Origin: Neurospora tetraspora
Lineage: Eukaryota; Ascomycota; Sordariomycetes; Sordariales; Sordariaceae
Direction: 5' to 3'
DNA length: 64,000 nt
Assembly: GCF_033439725.1 (NCBI RefSeq)
Contig: NW_026944383.1
Coordinates: 5,766,001-5,830,000 of the forward strand
The stretch's first letter is position 1; each line of letters begins with the position of its first letter. The position numbers and the translations under genes are program-made. Positions 43,986 to 58,669 of the stretch are shown here, piece by piece. The notes beneath the pieces are model-generated. The model was not told the origin of the DNA. It saw nothing but the letters and a program-made list of their open reading frames with translations, and did no database searches.

Positions 43986-46900
43986 AATAGTAATAAGGAT
44001 GAAATAAGTTTCAAATTCCTAATTAAATTAATTAATACGAATACAATCAATTTCCGGCCAAGACTTTTTGTAAATGCGGAAATTATTTTTATAACCCTCG
44101 GGATATTAATTTAAACGCTAGAAATTAAATAGCGAGCAATTATTTAATTCCTTGGGTAAAGAAATTCTTTATTTAATTTAGTAAAGATTTTAATGCCGGA
44201 TATATACGGATTTCCACTTCTTTAACTAATTTATGATTTACTAATATTAATTAATAAACACCCTAACCCTTTCCCCCCTTATAATTAAATTAAAAATAAT
44301 TTAAATTATAAAACGAAATTAAGAAGAAATTAGATTAGAAAGATATTAATAAGAAAGTTAGATAACGAATTAATAATAAAAAAGTACGAAAACTAAAACG
44401 AAAGCGAAGAGTAAATCTACTCCTTACTTATTAAAACCCTTCAGTAGATAAATACTTACACCCTTTACGCCAAACTCCTCCTCCGACTAATCGGACCCCT
44501 ATTCGGTATAATTATTATAATACTCCGAATTTTACTTTTAATTTCTATAGCATTAGGAATACTCCTAACTAAAGTAAATTATATTAATTAAAAAATAATC
44601 TTTGATAAGTTAAATAAGGGATTTCATTACTTTAGGTAATAATTAATAATAATACCCTAAATATTATGAAAAAATAAATTTCTAACCGAGGATGATAAAG
44701 ACCGAATACTAATAATATAAAAATACTTATATAAAGAATATTATTTTAATAAAAGATATTAAGTTAACTCCTCCTTAATTATTTATTTCAATATTAATAT
44801 TTACTCTATATATTTACTACTTACAAACTTTATTACTATTCCCGCTTCTTATTACCTCTTTACTTTTAATAATACCTTCCTAAGAAATATATTCAATACT
44901 ATTATTAATATTTAAGATTTATTTACTCCTATTATTACAATATTTATTAACGTTACTATAGCCCTCTTTATTAATAACGTTACCTTTATTCGCGATATTA
45001 TGTTAAAGAAGAATTCGATAGTAAAAAGGTCTTCAAATATTTAGAACTCTTCGAAAATAAGGTTGGCTTCTATAATTTCGTCGATAAAAAAGTTAAAATT
45101 AATATTTAATTCTAATAAATTAAAAAAAGCCTAAAAATATTGGTAAGAGTCTCTTCTGCTACTTTAAAGACGAAGGAATTTATACCTAGAAAGAATTCTC
45201 TAAAGTTTTTAAAATCGCTTACAAAACCAAAGACCCGGAGTAGACCGATAATACCTCTACTACCCTAAAAGATTTTTATAGTAAGTACGTCCCTTACTAA
45301 AAAAGTAAAAATCGTAAACGCTATTATTAGCTATTCCATCCTATTTGTTTATTAATTTTCCGTTAATTATAAGAATATTAATTAGCTCGCCATTAAAACC
45401 TTCTATAAAAAATTACACTTCAATATTTACTATATAATTACCACCTTTATATATAAATTCAAGGAATCCCTATACGAAATAGATTAGAACGATTTCTTTT
45501 AGGAATTAACTAAAGTCATTATTAAATAATTTAATAATATTGATACTAGCAAATCTTCCGGTTTTAATAGTAATAAAGGAAATAATTATTAAGAAGCGTA
45601 AAAGTAAGAAAAGAGTTATTAATTTAAATTCCTTTTCTAACTCCTTTGAAGACGAGCCCATTATAATTAAGAAAGTTACTACCAAAATTACTAAGCTTAC
45701 TAAAAAGACCGTTATATTTAATAAAAAAGCTATAAAGAATTTCACTACCTAAATAGAGCGGCTAATTATTATTCGTATTAATACTTATACGCTCCCTACC
45801 TACTAACTTCCCCCTCCCGTTCAATAATTTAATACTTACTAATTCAATTATATTAAGCCCGCTAACGCCTAAATTAATACTATATTAACTTTTATCTTCT
45901 ATAATATTAAATGTAATAAAAATAATTCTGATAATTATAATTTAAGCAGCCCTTACTAATAAATTTACTATTAATATAATACTAAGGCCTATTTCATTTA
46001 CGAATTCAAATAAAAAGAAATTAATTATAATTACAGTATTATTATTTATAAATAGATTAATCTTTAAAAATTAATAAGAATAATAATTTCTAAAGATAAG
46101 GTATTAAATTATAATGACCGCCTGCTTTAAAATTTATACACTTCTATTACTTATTAGGGCTAATTTAATAACCTAATCCGCTCTTCAATAATTATATTTC
46201 CTACTTATACTAACTACCCTAAATTTAAAAAATAGGAATTAAACGTATATAAAATAAATAACCCTAATAATCCCGATTTCGTTCCTCACTTCAACTTATT
46301 CTACGAAAGTACTAAATTACGTTAGGAGTAAATTAAAGATTAATAGCGGAAAATACGAAAAACTGCCGATATTAATATTATTTAAATAGGAATTTTCGAT
46401 AATTTTTATAAATTTATGATTAAAGTTCGTACCCGTATAATTATTTCATATACTATACAAACCTTAAAAGTTAAAGTAGACAAATCCCTTCAAATTACCG
46501 AACTATCCGACTCCAATAAGGAAGGGGAATAAATCAACTCCCCGCAAAATACTAATATTATTATAATTAGCGAATTAAAAAGGGCCCAAATAAAAGATAC
46601 TATTATTAACTCTACTACTACTCCCTTATTCGCCCCTATACCCCTTCCGTCTACTATAAAAATACTAAAGAAAGCCCCGAAATAGCCCGGAAGTATTCTA
46701 GAAAACGAAGCCTGAATTAATTTATTATTCCAACCTATATAATAAAATTACTAATAATAATACCCAAAAAGGTTTCCTTCGCTACAAAGGAAATTAAAAT
46801 AAATTAGCCCCTTACTAAGAAAATCTACGGAAACCTTTCAAAATTGAAAGAAATATACTCTATAGTAATAAAGTTTATAAACGCCAAAATTATAGTAATT

Positions 46901-48639
46901 ATTAAAGAAATTATAAGGGATACCCCTGCTAAAGTCGTTACAATTTATAATTAAATAGAATAATTCTCTAGCGTTTCTTATAATACGGATAGCCTCTTTA
47001 AACTAGAATTTAAATATTATAGTAGTACTACGCCTGATAATAGCGCTGAAATTGATAAATTAATCCCTATTATTTTAAAAATAACAACGGTATAAATTAA
47101 TAACTTTACTATTAAACGGCCGGAATCTATACTTAAAATAGTAATTAATTTAGTAGAAGCTATATATAAACGTATTAAATACCCTAATTTAATTGAAATC
47201 TCCTCCTTCCTAAAAGAGTATCTTTTAGGCATAATATTAAAGTCGTTATTAACCAAATTAAGTATATCAATAAATTAAATTTAATAAGAGGGTTAATTAC
47301 CTATTTTACTCCCCTACTTACTTTATTTATTTTAATTAAATATAAAGGAAGGAAAAAAGTCGCTACTTTACTCAATATTAGAATTAAATATAATACTATT
47401 TATAAGGTACTAGTAAATAAATTTGGCCTTTAAAACGTTATAATAGAAATTACTAACGTCGAGAGTAATAGAGGAAGGAAAGGATTTCTTAATAAAATTT
47501 ATAAAAAAGTTTAATTCTTCAGTAAAGGATAGGAAATTTATTTCTTTATTATTAAAATTACCCTACTATATTATAAAATTATTTTAGGGTTACTATTCTT
47601 CTAAAATGTTAACGTCTATATAAAGTATAAAGAGGGGGGTAAAAACTACGCTTCTATTACTTTTAAAAGGATAATAATTTATATTACTCTAATAATTAAC
47701 TTTAATATTCTTAAGGAAGCGTTTAGGGATAGGTAATAGATTTAATTCCCCTATAGTAATTATAAACCTTATATAGTTAAGCGTAGGAAGAATTAAAAGA
47801 AACAGTTCTTTAATCATAATAGAACCCCCTAATTAAATAGAATTTAAAAAGGATAATAAATAAATTACCTACTTGAAAAATTCGGCGGTAGAAGAGCTTA
47901 TAAGATTTTTATATAAGGAGAAGGAGAAGTAGGGATCCTTATAGCGTATTTAGAATCTCGTCGCGTCTAAACCTAATAAATATCGATTTATTTCGGGGGG
48001 AGGAATTAATTACGTTGATACTAAAATAGAAATAATTATTCTACCCTTCTAATTAAGGCATCAATGAAAAAAAATATTATTAAAAGAATTAAAGAAAATA
48101 ATGAAGAAATCCACTCTAAAATAAACTTTTAGACTGAAAGGAAAACTAAATAATTTAAATTATAAATTACTCTTTATATCAATAAATATTATATATAAGA
48201 GGGTAAATTAAAAGGCAAATCCAATTAATAATGTAGTTTCGGACAATTTAAAAGTTAGAAGCAATCCTAATTAGAAAATAAAAAAATAAAAAATAGTTTA
48301 AGAATAGATCGCTAGCGCCCTTGAAAATTTTGGTATTGAGTAGAATCGCTATATCGTTCCTCGTTTTACAAAACTAATTAAAGGATTAAAATTAATAAAA
48401 GAACGTTCTTAAATTATATTAAAAATATTTTGAAATATCTTAAATAAAAACGAAATTAAACTATTTACCTATATCCTCTATAATAGAGAAAGTACCCTTA
48501 CTTAGGATTTTATTAAATATAAAAAGTTCAACTCCAAAATTATCCCCCTTTAAAAAATTTATACTAACTTATATTTAACTTAATAGACGAAAGTTATCCC
48601 TATCTTAAAGGCGCTCTATATTAAAGTATAAAATTTATT

Positions 48640-49100
48640 TAAGGATTAAATTAAGAAAGGGGTCTTCGAAGAAAATTATATTACTTACCGAAATAATTAA
48701 TTCTTTATTATAAAGAAGGATAGAGGTCTACGCTTAATTAATAATATTTAGTAGATTAATAAAGTTATTTCGCAAAATATAAATCCGCCTCCGGGTTATA
48801 AGGAATTTACTAAAGGTTTTAAAGGATACAAAATATTATTTTTAATTAATTTCCTTTTAATTATAATGAAATCCCCTTTAATAAAACTAATTAAAACCTT
48901 ATAACATTTTTAACCCTTATTAGCCACTTCCGGATAACTACCTTACTCTAAAGCAATATTAATTCAATTACTTAATTTATAAGAATAATAATTCGGATAT
49001 TCTACAATCTAATCCTTAAACTCTATTATCCCTACTTTAATAATATTTATATTAAAAGTTCTAAAGCCGATTATAATAGAAAGGTAATTAATATTAAGAG
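48640..49100 (+). pseudogene. Gypsy reverse transcriptase remnant
   Basis: Readable Gypsy motifs KGVFEENY, LRLINN, RITTL and YFNNI appear in one plus-strand frame interrupted by TAA/TAG. The catalytic DD is changed to NN by G-to-A transitions. Confidence 0.7.
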
Positions 49101-52100
49101 TATTAAAAAATACGGTTGAAAATATTTTATTAATATTAGTAAAATATGATTTAACGTTAAATTAGTAAGGGGAATAAATGCAGCTATTAAATCTTAATAA
49201 TATTAAAAGGAAGTAATATCAATAAAGTACTTCTATACGCCTAACAATCGTACGCCCGCTACTAATAAAATTATTAAAATTAATAAGTAAATATATTATA
49301 AATATTAATACGACTGAAAGGGTAAAGAGTTAAAATGAATTAAGGCTTTTCTAAATATTATTAACTATTATAGGATTTAAATTAAGGGTTTTGGTATTAT
49401 TACAATTCCTTTATACGTGTTAATTAAGAAAGGAATTAAATAATGATAAATTAAAAATAAATAATTTATTATAGAATACTTTTAATACTTAATTACTACT
49501 GCCCTAATTTTAACTACTTTTATTTACAATAACGATTAATATAAAATCATTTACTTTATATTTAATACTTCGTTAGAAGGATAAGGAACGATCATAAAAT
49601 AAATCGGCCCTAATAGTAAAAAGTATTTATATTATTTTAAAAGCGGAATTTAAACCGACGCCAAAAAATAGTACGACGTTATAAAAAAAGAATTTCGGGG
49701 GCTCCATTATACTTTAAAGCGTTTAAGAAGGTACCTATTTAATACCCATTTTATTATTGAAACCGACGCTATAATCTTGTTTTATTAATTTAATAATATT
49801 ATTAGCGATATCCCCGGTACCTTAATTAATAAAATAGATTACTTAAATTAAAATCTTCAATTTTAATATTAAATATATTCCTAATAATAAGAATTCGGTA
49901 ATTAACGGCCTATTCTATAAACCCTTTAAACCTTCGGATTTCTACGAAAAAGAGTATAAGGAAAATATCGATAATTTTACTAACGCGCAAATTTATTCTA
50001 TCTTTATTATTTATATAAATAATCCTAAGCCTATTCTTTAAGGCAATTAATTAGAATAGTCGTAAAAAATCGCCGCTTATTTTATAATTTAATAGATCTT
50101 TTCCTACTTAAAAGGAGCTATTACTAAACGTTAATTCCGTATTAACGCCGTTAAATATACTATTTTGGAAGGAATTCTTGAATTACTACTAACTAATTTA
50201 TTTTAAAGCCTAAAGAAATTTATAAATAGCTCGAAGGAACGCCGATTAATTATAAACCATTATTGCGATAAAGTAAGATACTAAAGCCGAAAAGGGATAT
50301 ATTATTATATTATAGAATATTATTATTGAAAGTATATACATTTTTAAATAGAGGAATTAATCCACTCCTACCTAGCGTATTAGAAATTTAATCCGAAGAA
50401 ATTCAAAGACAATTACTAATAAATTTACCTAAGCTGTTAACCTTTCGGAAAATAGATATTAAATATCCAATACCTACTAAGCCCTAACTGAAAAAGAGTG
50501 CCCCTTTTAGAAGCCCGTAATAATTTAACCAGTTATATCGAAATTATTTTATTACTTAATACTAAATCTAAGAAAATCGCTAAGTTTTTCTAATTACTAT
50601 TCCTCCAATAAAAATATTTGTTAATAATCCTAATTAACAGTAGTCTAAAATTTCAAAATGAAGTTATAATAATTCTTTTAATAATAAAGATCCTTAAATA
50701 ATTAATAATTCCCTACAATTCGAAAACTAACGGCGTAAATAAATAGGGGTATATAATAATTACCTCCCCACTAATTAAAAGAATTAATAGAAAGGGTACT
50801 AAATAAAAAAAGTATTTATTTTATATTTTCTTCGCTGACTATACTATAAATAGAGGCGACTATAAATATATTCCTTTTTAATTAATATATAATTATAATT
50901 TAATTTCCCCTATTGAATTTAATTTACCCTCTTAGCGGGCTACGATTTAGAAAAATAATAATGGGGAAATAATTAAGGAGGAATTAATTACTATAATTAT
51001 AAGAATATATAAAGAAACTAAAGACCAATTTATTTAAATCATTAAAAAGGTCGCTATAATAAAGGAAGCTAAATTAATTACCGTAATAAATATAATAAGC
51101 GAAAGATACGATTTAATAACAGCCAAATTAAAATTAATAATTTAATATTAATCTACGATAATATCTACCAAATCGATATAAACGCTATAAAGAAACTAAC
51201 CTTCCGTTAGAAGGGCCCTCATCGCGTTTACTAGATTTCAAATTTAACGAATATATATTATATTAATATTTTAGATAATATAGCGATCGATAAATTCATT
51301 AGCGCTATAAGGATTAAAAAGATTTTTATAAGGGACGGAATTATATTAAATACGGAGAATCCCGAATTACTATTTAATTAAGAATAAATTTTTCCCAAGG
51401 ACACAAGAAGTAAAGAAAACCTTAAATTATTTAATAATAGATTAATACTAAAAGAATCACTAAAGAAAGTACTATATTTTCCGGTTATAAAAAGAAATAA
51501 ATAGGGTACCGTTAGGGAAAAGAGGGTAACGAAATTTAATATCTATTAATAGAAGAGAGAAGATATATTAAAAAATACCCGGATTGAAATAATTTTACTT
51601 AAAAGTAGACTACTAGGTATTTAAATTAAAGTTCAGGACAAATAAATACAAAGATCCGTATTTATAAGGTATTTATAAGAACCTAGGTAGGCAAATAATT
51701 AATTTAGAGTATATTCGTAGAAGGGAGGATAAGCGGAAAAAAGGATCGAGTACGGAATTTCTAAAATCGGCCGAATAAATTTATATTTAAAACTCCGAAA
51801 TATCTATTCCGGGGTAAATTAAAACGACATACCAATATTTAACCCCTAGAATAATAAACCTTCGGGTATTTAACCCCGTACCCGAGTAAATGAACGAACT
51901 AACTTATACTTTAACCGAAAAATAACGACTAACCGACCGCTAATTCTTTTTTTTTCTTTTATTATTCTTCAATTCTATTCAATTTCTCTATTAATTACTT
52001 TATTATTTTATTATTTTACAAAATCTTTAATTCTTCTACGCTATTATAAAAGAAATCCCTATTAATTCTATAACATAAATCTTCCAATTAATTGCTACCT

Positions 52101-52699
52101 TAATTACTAACCCTCTATAAGCTATATACCTAGGGAAGAGCGGATCTAAATTATAAAATTAAAAAGTTAGTGCCCTTTATTAATAAAAACCCCCTCTTTT
52201 TTATATTTTTCTTATTTTCCTTAATAATAATTATTATTATTTTTTCTTTCCTTTTTTTTGGGCGAAAGTACCCGACTAGTCCTTAGCTACTTTGAAAGGG
52301 AAAACCGAATATTAAAATAAAATAAATAGACCTATATTAAAGGAAGAGTATGACGTTTTTATTATTATTTTTTAATTTTTTTTATTTCTACTTCAAATCG
52401 CCCTAGATTTTTATTTTTCTCTCCATCCCCCTTAAAAGAATTACTACCGAAAAGAATTTTAATACGTAACTAACCTTAAATCCTAATCCGAATTAAGATT
52501 ATTAATTACTTCCCCTATATTATTATCCTCCTAATCCGTTCCGGAATCCTCGCTATAATCCGATCCCTCCGTAATTACTTCCAATCACTTTTAAACCTCC
52601 TAATTACCTCTAATATTAATACCCCAACCCTTCAAACCAAAAACCTCTACTTTATACCAAATATATTTTAATTAATTATTCTACCCAGTAGAAATAGGT

Positions 52700-53960
52700 T
52701 AATTAGTACATTATTATCTTTAAGAAAAGTAATTACCAATCAATATATTAAGAGTATTATTTCCCTCCTTATTCTTCAATATTATAATATATTGCGTTTT
52801 AAATTTGTTAGGGTATTATTTAATATAAGTTTTGAAGGATTCGATAAATTTAGAAGAAGTAGTATAATTTATAATAGATTTACCGCCCTAAATATAATTA
52901 TTATAAATCCCCCTTTTAATAATTTTATATAGAGATACGTATTTAATAAAATGATTCTAAATATTAATAACCTCCTACTATTATTATTCGATATAGATTG
53001 AGGTGAATGTCTTTTAGAGTATTTTAGTATAATAGGTATATATAATACGGTTCTTAGAAAGAAAAAACGGTTAGTATAAATAGAAAAAAATTAATAAATT
53101 AGGAATAAATCTTGTATTCCTCTCCGAATACTTAAATTATTAAATTAAGGATATATTGCTTCTTTCTAAATATATACACTAAATAAAGCCTCTAAAGCTA
53201 GCCGCCTTTCTTTTTAATAAATACCCTCCAATAATTTTTACTTTTGTATTTAGGGTTAAAAACGAATTTTTCGATTACTTTAAGGTATTTATTTACGAAA
53301 TTAAAATTATTATAAAATTTAATTATATCTTTACAATTATTTACGCTAGAGAGAATTTACTGTAAATATAATTTACTAATAAGGGAAGGACGAGTAATAA
53401 TATAGATCCGTACTAATTAGGCAAAAATCTAGTAGGCCGGATGGAAAGAAACGCCTTATAAGCTGTTGGTAAAAATAAGGCGCCTATTATACTTTAAAAG
53501 CCCTAAATTAATAACCCCTCTAGTACCCCCAAAAACGAAAGAAATCCTAATTACCCTTTAAATAAAAAGCGAAAAAAGGGTTCGTTAGAAGCGGTTACAA
53601 ATAAAGGTTAAATATAATATAAAAGACTGGGTAATAATTAATAAGTTTTACTTACCTACTAAAATTATAATAAATACAGAATTCCTAGAGGGTAAAACTA
53701 TTTTTAAAGGGATAAGGGTTATAAATATAGAATTTAAGTATTACCCTTCCTTTAGAAACCTAATCTATTAAGATATACTATTATCCTATTAAATCGACCT
53801 GATATTTGTTAAAGACGCTATAGCAGCGAATTAATATATAATTAATAAAGAAAAAAAGGAAACGGGTTTTAACAAAGAAGGCCAATAAAAGAAAGGTAAA
53901 GTAATACGAAAGACGAATTAAGAAGGTAGAATAAGAAAAGAATAGGAACTAAAGAATAGA
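52700..53960 (+). other. possible extra coding region at the 3' end of the Gypsy
   Basis: Between the integrase region and the right LTR lies about 2.1 kb. Its last part near 53.85-53.95 kb is purine-rich and reads Lys/Arg-rich (KKANKRKVKQYERR) on the plus strand, like the basic C-terminus of a protein. An additional ORF or another nested fragment is possible. Confidence 0.3.
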
Positions 53961-54082
53961 TTTTCGAATATAATAATTTAAAAAAATTATATTATTTTTC
54001 TTTATAATAACTTTTTAAAATTAATATTTTAACTTTTAATAAACTTATTAGGAGGACCTATAGGTAAAATTAAAGGGAAATT

Positions 54083-54584
54083 TAATTTAGGGAATTTTTT
54101 CTATTTCTTTTAGTATAAACTAAGGGGGTTATTAGAAACAAAGTAATTTGAATAAAGAAGAATAATCTATCGGACCGTCTCTCCCGAACTCCAAAAATAA
54201 ATAATTATAATAGAAATCTCTAAGGATAAAAAGTAGTACTCCTCTTTAAAACGAAAGGGAGGGAGGTAAGCAGTTTAAACTAAATATTATTTCGACCAGC
54301 AGAATACACTCGAACTTCGCTCCCAAAAAGATTTGACCGTTGAGTTTTACTCGTAATCTCCTCCCTAAGAAATTAACCTCCAGATCTACTCCTCACTCTA
54401 GAATAACTAATTTAGGGGTGAAGTTTTACTTCCCCCTCCCTCCTTTTATAATTAATAGCTACGGTTTAGAGGTCTTCATTCTAACATCCTCGCGAAATTA
54501 TTCCTAACCTTCAAACTAGCACCTCACTCCAAGGTTTTGGGTAGGCCATACATTTCTATAGTAGTGTGTTTTTGCTCCATTTCA
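54083..54584 (+). repeat. Gypsy LTR, right copy
   Basis: Starts TAATTTAGGGAATTTTTTC (RIPped) and ends CCATTTCA. The inner half is more RIPped than the outer half. Confidence 0.8.
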
Positions 54585-56667
54585 ATATAGGGCTATAAAT
54601 TTAGTATTAAATTATACTTCGGGTAATCGAATATAATAATAAAATAATTAATGGTAAAAGAATTACTACTTAATTTACCGATAAGGGAATTAATATTGAA
54701 CCTTTAACGCTTTATATATAAGTTCAAAACGGCGGCGTAGAGCGCGTAAGGGGTATAATTAAAATTAAAGGTATAGCAATATAGTTAAGTACAAATCTTC
54801 TGTATAAATTATAGATAGAGATTATTAAAGTAGTTATATACTTATATAATTTAACCCCTAAAGCGGAATATTATTAGAAATTTCCCCAAGACCGATTCGA
54901 AACGTATTATTAATTTAGAGACGGTATTACTCTTCTATTAAACCCCTCCCCTATTATTATATACTTTAAAGTATATAGTTGTAAAACTTTTACTCTTATA
55001 ATAGAAATTATAAAAGAATAAAATAAATTAATACAATTTAAGAACCGTACTTAGGTGGGCTATTTAGTTAAATACTAATTAACGAATATTTATAGGATTT
55101 AGAATCCTTATATTAATTCTATTATCATTATACGAAACATTATATTTAATAAAAACGAGGTTTTCCTTAGTAATAATGTTAAAGAAATTTATAATACCTT
55201 TAATATTTCCTTTAAAAAGTTAGCTATATCATTAAAAGATCTTTATTAAATAAATATTATGCAAGTAAACGTCCTATAAATCGAGGTTATACCCGCCGTA
55301 AATAATAGAATTCCTAGCCCCGTTATTTAAGACTTTTTTACCAAAATTAAAAATATATTAGGGGAAGACGAGGAATTAAGGATTTTAGAAATATAAACGC
55401 AATTTAGATCTTTAGAAATCTCGTAGGTATTAGAGATACTATAGGGTTTAGAAACGCTATAAGGGTCTTTAGAACGATTGTTATTGCCGCCCGTATAATC
55501 GCTGTCGGATTTTTAGAATACGGTTTTAAATTCGAAGGATGAGGAAGAGGGCTATTTCCCTACCTCTCCTAATAGCCTAGTTGCGTTTTTAATAATTAAT
55601 TTCTTTCGTTCTAATAACGAATTATGGCCAATTATAAATTAATACCTTTATTAAGCCACGTTGTTCTTATTTATAAAGGGTAATCAATTTGCAAGCTTCT
55701 AGGGAAATAAGGTCGTAGACTATACTTTCTTAGAATAAATAAAAGAGAAGGGTATTAATATCGATTCCGGCTATAATCCTAAATTAAAAATAATAAGGGA
55801 GATTATTAATTGCTATAAAGCAATGGGTACGTTAAAAACTTTTTATCGAATTAATTTTCTACCCCTTTTAAAATACTATAGTAATTTCAATTTTTATTCT
55901 TTTAAGAAATTCTTTAAAGATATTGAAAAGGAATACCTAAACGAATATAAGGATAAGAAGTCCTAAAAATAGGTTAATACTAAGGAAGTAAAAAATAACG
56001 AAATATTCGGTTTAATATAAATATATATTTATAAACTCGACTAAAACCGCTGGGTTTTTAAATATACAGCACATTTAATTATATATAGGGACTAATAATC
56101 TAAGGATAGCGTATATAAAATGTACATAGCGATTTTAATAATTAAATCGTTTTATTTCTTAATAACTATAATTACTTATTTTAATTTCGATTTAACCTAG
56201 TACAACGTAAAAAATCTTGTTATTAACACTATATTCGATAAGGATAATATATATAAAGGCTCCCTCTATGTATATTAAGAAAGGCCAAATATTCTAATTA
56301 TTATATACGCTATATAACCTAAAGAGATCTCCCTTCCTTTAGTAATAGGAATTTACTAAAACCCTCGTAACTATAAATATAAACCCTCTCCCTATAGAAC
56401 TTAATATTCTAATTAAAAATAATATATTCCTCTTCTTTTACGTCGATAATATCGTTATTACTTATAAATATACGGATAAAGAAATCGTTATAGCTAAAGG
56501 GGTAATAACTACTATAGAAAAGAAATATTAATTAACGGGTAGAAAGCTATTAAAATAATTTGTAAGCATTAAAATTATTCGAAACTAAAAAAAAAATTAA
56601 TTTAGTTATTATAGTACAACTATGTCCAAAAGATCACAGAGAAGGTTAAACGTATTAAAAAATTGTA

Positions 56668-56680
56668 TTCTATACCTATA
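56668..56680 (+). repeat. 13-bp target-site duplication of the LINE, left copy
   Basis: TTCTATACCTATA, identical to 58657-58669. A variable-length duplication of this size is typical of LINE insertion. Confidence 0.8.
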
Positions 56681-58656
56681 GTAGTAGTAGTCTTATTCCC
56701 TACACTAGTAACTATGTACTAAGCGCCCGATGGGCATGGGGTCCTTCACCTAGTTTCGGAGGGAAAACCGTACATACTTCCGTCTGCCGGATAAAAACCA
56801 CCGCCCCTTGCCCGACCGCGAGGCCGGCACCTGCGTTTCCTACCGTAGCGGTGCTCACCCACCGCTCGGTGAATAATGACGTTAACGCATCGCCGATATC
56901 TTGCCATCGACCGATGTGTTATCCCTGAGGGTCAGCTTCGCCGACTCCTTCCTCCTCCAACTCAACTGCTAGACGGTACTCTCGAAGCCGTCCCAATCTC
57001 AATACCCAACTGAGGAGGCGGTCGGCCTGCTCTCCGTCGTCCAAGTATACAGCCAGTTGCTCTTGGCTGTGCGGCCACTCTTCTTCCCTCATTCGTTGGT
57101 TGAACGTCCATAGACAGTCGTAAACCAAGTGTGCAAAGGTCTCCTTGCCCGTCCCGCAAGAGCAGTACGGTGTTTCGATATCGGGGACCTTCCTTTTAAA
57201 TAAGAAGGACCGGAGCCCGATTACTTCTGTCCGCGCTTGGATGAGGAGTGAGCTTTTGGCTTTAGAGAGGGGGCGAAGGTCTTCGCCCTCAGCCTCTCTG
57301 CGCCACCTTTTCTTTCTGGAGCCGACCATATGTCTCCTTATCGAAGTCCCGTCGAACTTTGGGTATAGGTCAGCGATCGTCAACTGGTAGCGTCTTCCCG
57401 ACTTAGAGACTGCCGCCGCTGTCTGCATCTCCCACCTTGCTATCCATTCCCTCCTTGTTGCTTTCTCTAACCACCGCTCCCTATCTTTGGCCGATGGCTC
57501 TTCCTGATACGGCGTGCCCTGTTGCGTATCGTGTGGCGCGTCTTGCGGCGTTGTTTCCCCTATTAGGTTGGCGGTGGGCGCCCATCTCTCGGCCCATTGG
57601 GCTTTGGCCGCTCCGCTTTCCGGTAGGTCTTTGGGAGGGGAAGTCCGTCGTCGGGACCTCTCCTGGATGCAACCGGCTACCCATGCAGCCGTCCCCCTAA
57701 CGAACTCTGCTTGGTCCGTCCGAGCAATTCTTTCTTCGAAGGCTCTTACCCGTTTATTTAGGTAAAGGTCGATCGGCGGGCAGTACGTTTCCGTTTCCAA
57801 GTTTCTTATCGGGGTCGCTTTGTATGCCCCCGCCATTACCCTTAGGCATTTGGTCTGATGTTTCGCCAGCTGGGTTGCAATTCCCCGGGCTTTCCCGTAT
57901 AGCTCCGTCGGTTGATGATATGCCGATGCGCCGTAGGCTATTGCGCTTCGAATCACCTTCGTATAGATCTCCCGGGCTCGTTCAAAGGAGCAGCCCCATG
58001 TCTTTGCCGCTAGCCGTGTTAACGCGAAGGTCTGCGTCGCCATCTTCTTCTTTATGGCCTGAGCGTGGGCCTTAAAGTTGAGTTTCCTGTCTAACCAAAC
58101 GCCTAGGAACCTTGCGGATTCTGCCGGTTCTAGGACGGTCTCCCCGATCCGGAGAGTCTCTTCTCGTGGCTTCCTTGTCCGGGTAAAGTGCATCAACTCC
58201 GTCTTGCTCGCTTCGAATTCCATCCCTCGCTCCCTTGCCCATTCGGTACAGACTTCCCAAGCAGCTTGGAGAGTTCTGCAGTTCTCCTCAGTCGTCTTTG
58301 CTACCGCCAGGATATTAGTGTCATCGGCAAACCCGACGGTAATTGCGTTCGGGATCGTTTTTAGCTTGGTGTAGAGCGGCGTAATGAAAAGGAGGAAAAG
58401 GATGAGTGAGAGGGGGGATCCTTGTGGCACCCCCGACGTAATGTCGTACGGTGGTGATAACTCATCGTCGAAAAACAGTGAACCCTTCCTCGAGGAAAGG
58501 AAGCTATAGATCCACCATAGTAGCCACCGCGGAAGACGCATTTCCCATAAGGTATGGAGCAGCCATCGGTGGTTGACTCTATCGAACGCGCCTTTGAGGT
58601 CGAGGAGCATTAGTGATGCTGTGGCCTGGAGTTTCCACGCTGTGTGGACCGCATTT
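56681..58656 (-). mobile_element. 5'-truncated LINE (Tad/I-like), 1976 bp, not RIPped
   Basis: A GC-normal insert inside AT-rich RIPped Copia sequence, flanked by 13-bp duplications. On the minus strand it opens in the middle of a reverse transcriptase (HTAWKLQATASLMLLDLKGAFDRV) and ends with a short ACT repeat tail at 56681-56689. The 5' truncation is the usual outcome of target-primed reverse transcription. Lack of RIP means it entered after the surrounding Copia was mutated. Confidence 0.85.
56919..58656 (-). CDS. C-terminal part of LINE reverse transcriptase, partial, about 578 aa visible
   Basis: Open from the truncation point to the stop at 56919; the first internal ATG is at 58610. 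RT motifs LDLKGAFDRV, TSGVPQGSPLS, the catalytic FADD and RFLGVWLDRKL are intact. After the RT comes the region typical of fungal LINE ORF2: PPIDLYLNKRVRAFEERI, KAKSSLLIQARTEVIGL, and a zinc-ribbon-like CSCGTGKETFAHLVYDC. No RNase H is seen. The N-terminal endonuclease and first RT motifs are missing, so it cannot move by itself. There are no internal stops. Confidence 0.87.
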
Positions 58657-58669
58657 TTCTATACCTATA
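58657..58669 (+). repeat. 13-bp target-site duplication of the LINE, right copy
   Basis: Same 13 bases as 56668-56680. Confidence 0.8.

Larger units (their letters stand above)
43482..54584 (+). mobile_element. RIP-degraded Gypsy element, 11.1 kb, nested in the Copia
   Basis: About 503-bp direct repeats bound it, with a 4-bp ATAT flank on each side. A purine run (AATTAAAGGGAAAT) precedes the right repeat. Reverse transcriptase remnants at about 48.65-49.1 kb read KGVFEENY, KKDRGLRLINN and FNNI (for FDDI), which is Gypsy-type, plus strand. It splits the outer Copia between its gag/protease part and its integrase. At 11.1 kb it is larger than usual for fungal Gypsy (roughly 5-8 kb): about 4.6 kb precede the RT and about 2.1 kb follow the integrase region. 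Confidence 0.78.

Noticed and set aside
45506-45752. short frames in the AT-rich region on both strands
   Set aside because: They are rich in Lys/Ile/Asn purely from base composition and lie inside the RIPped Gypsy.
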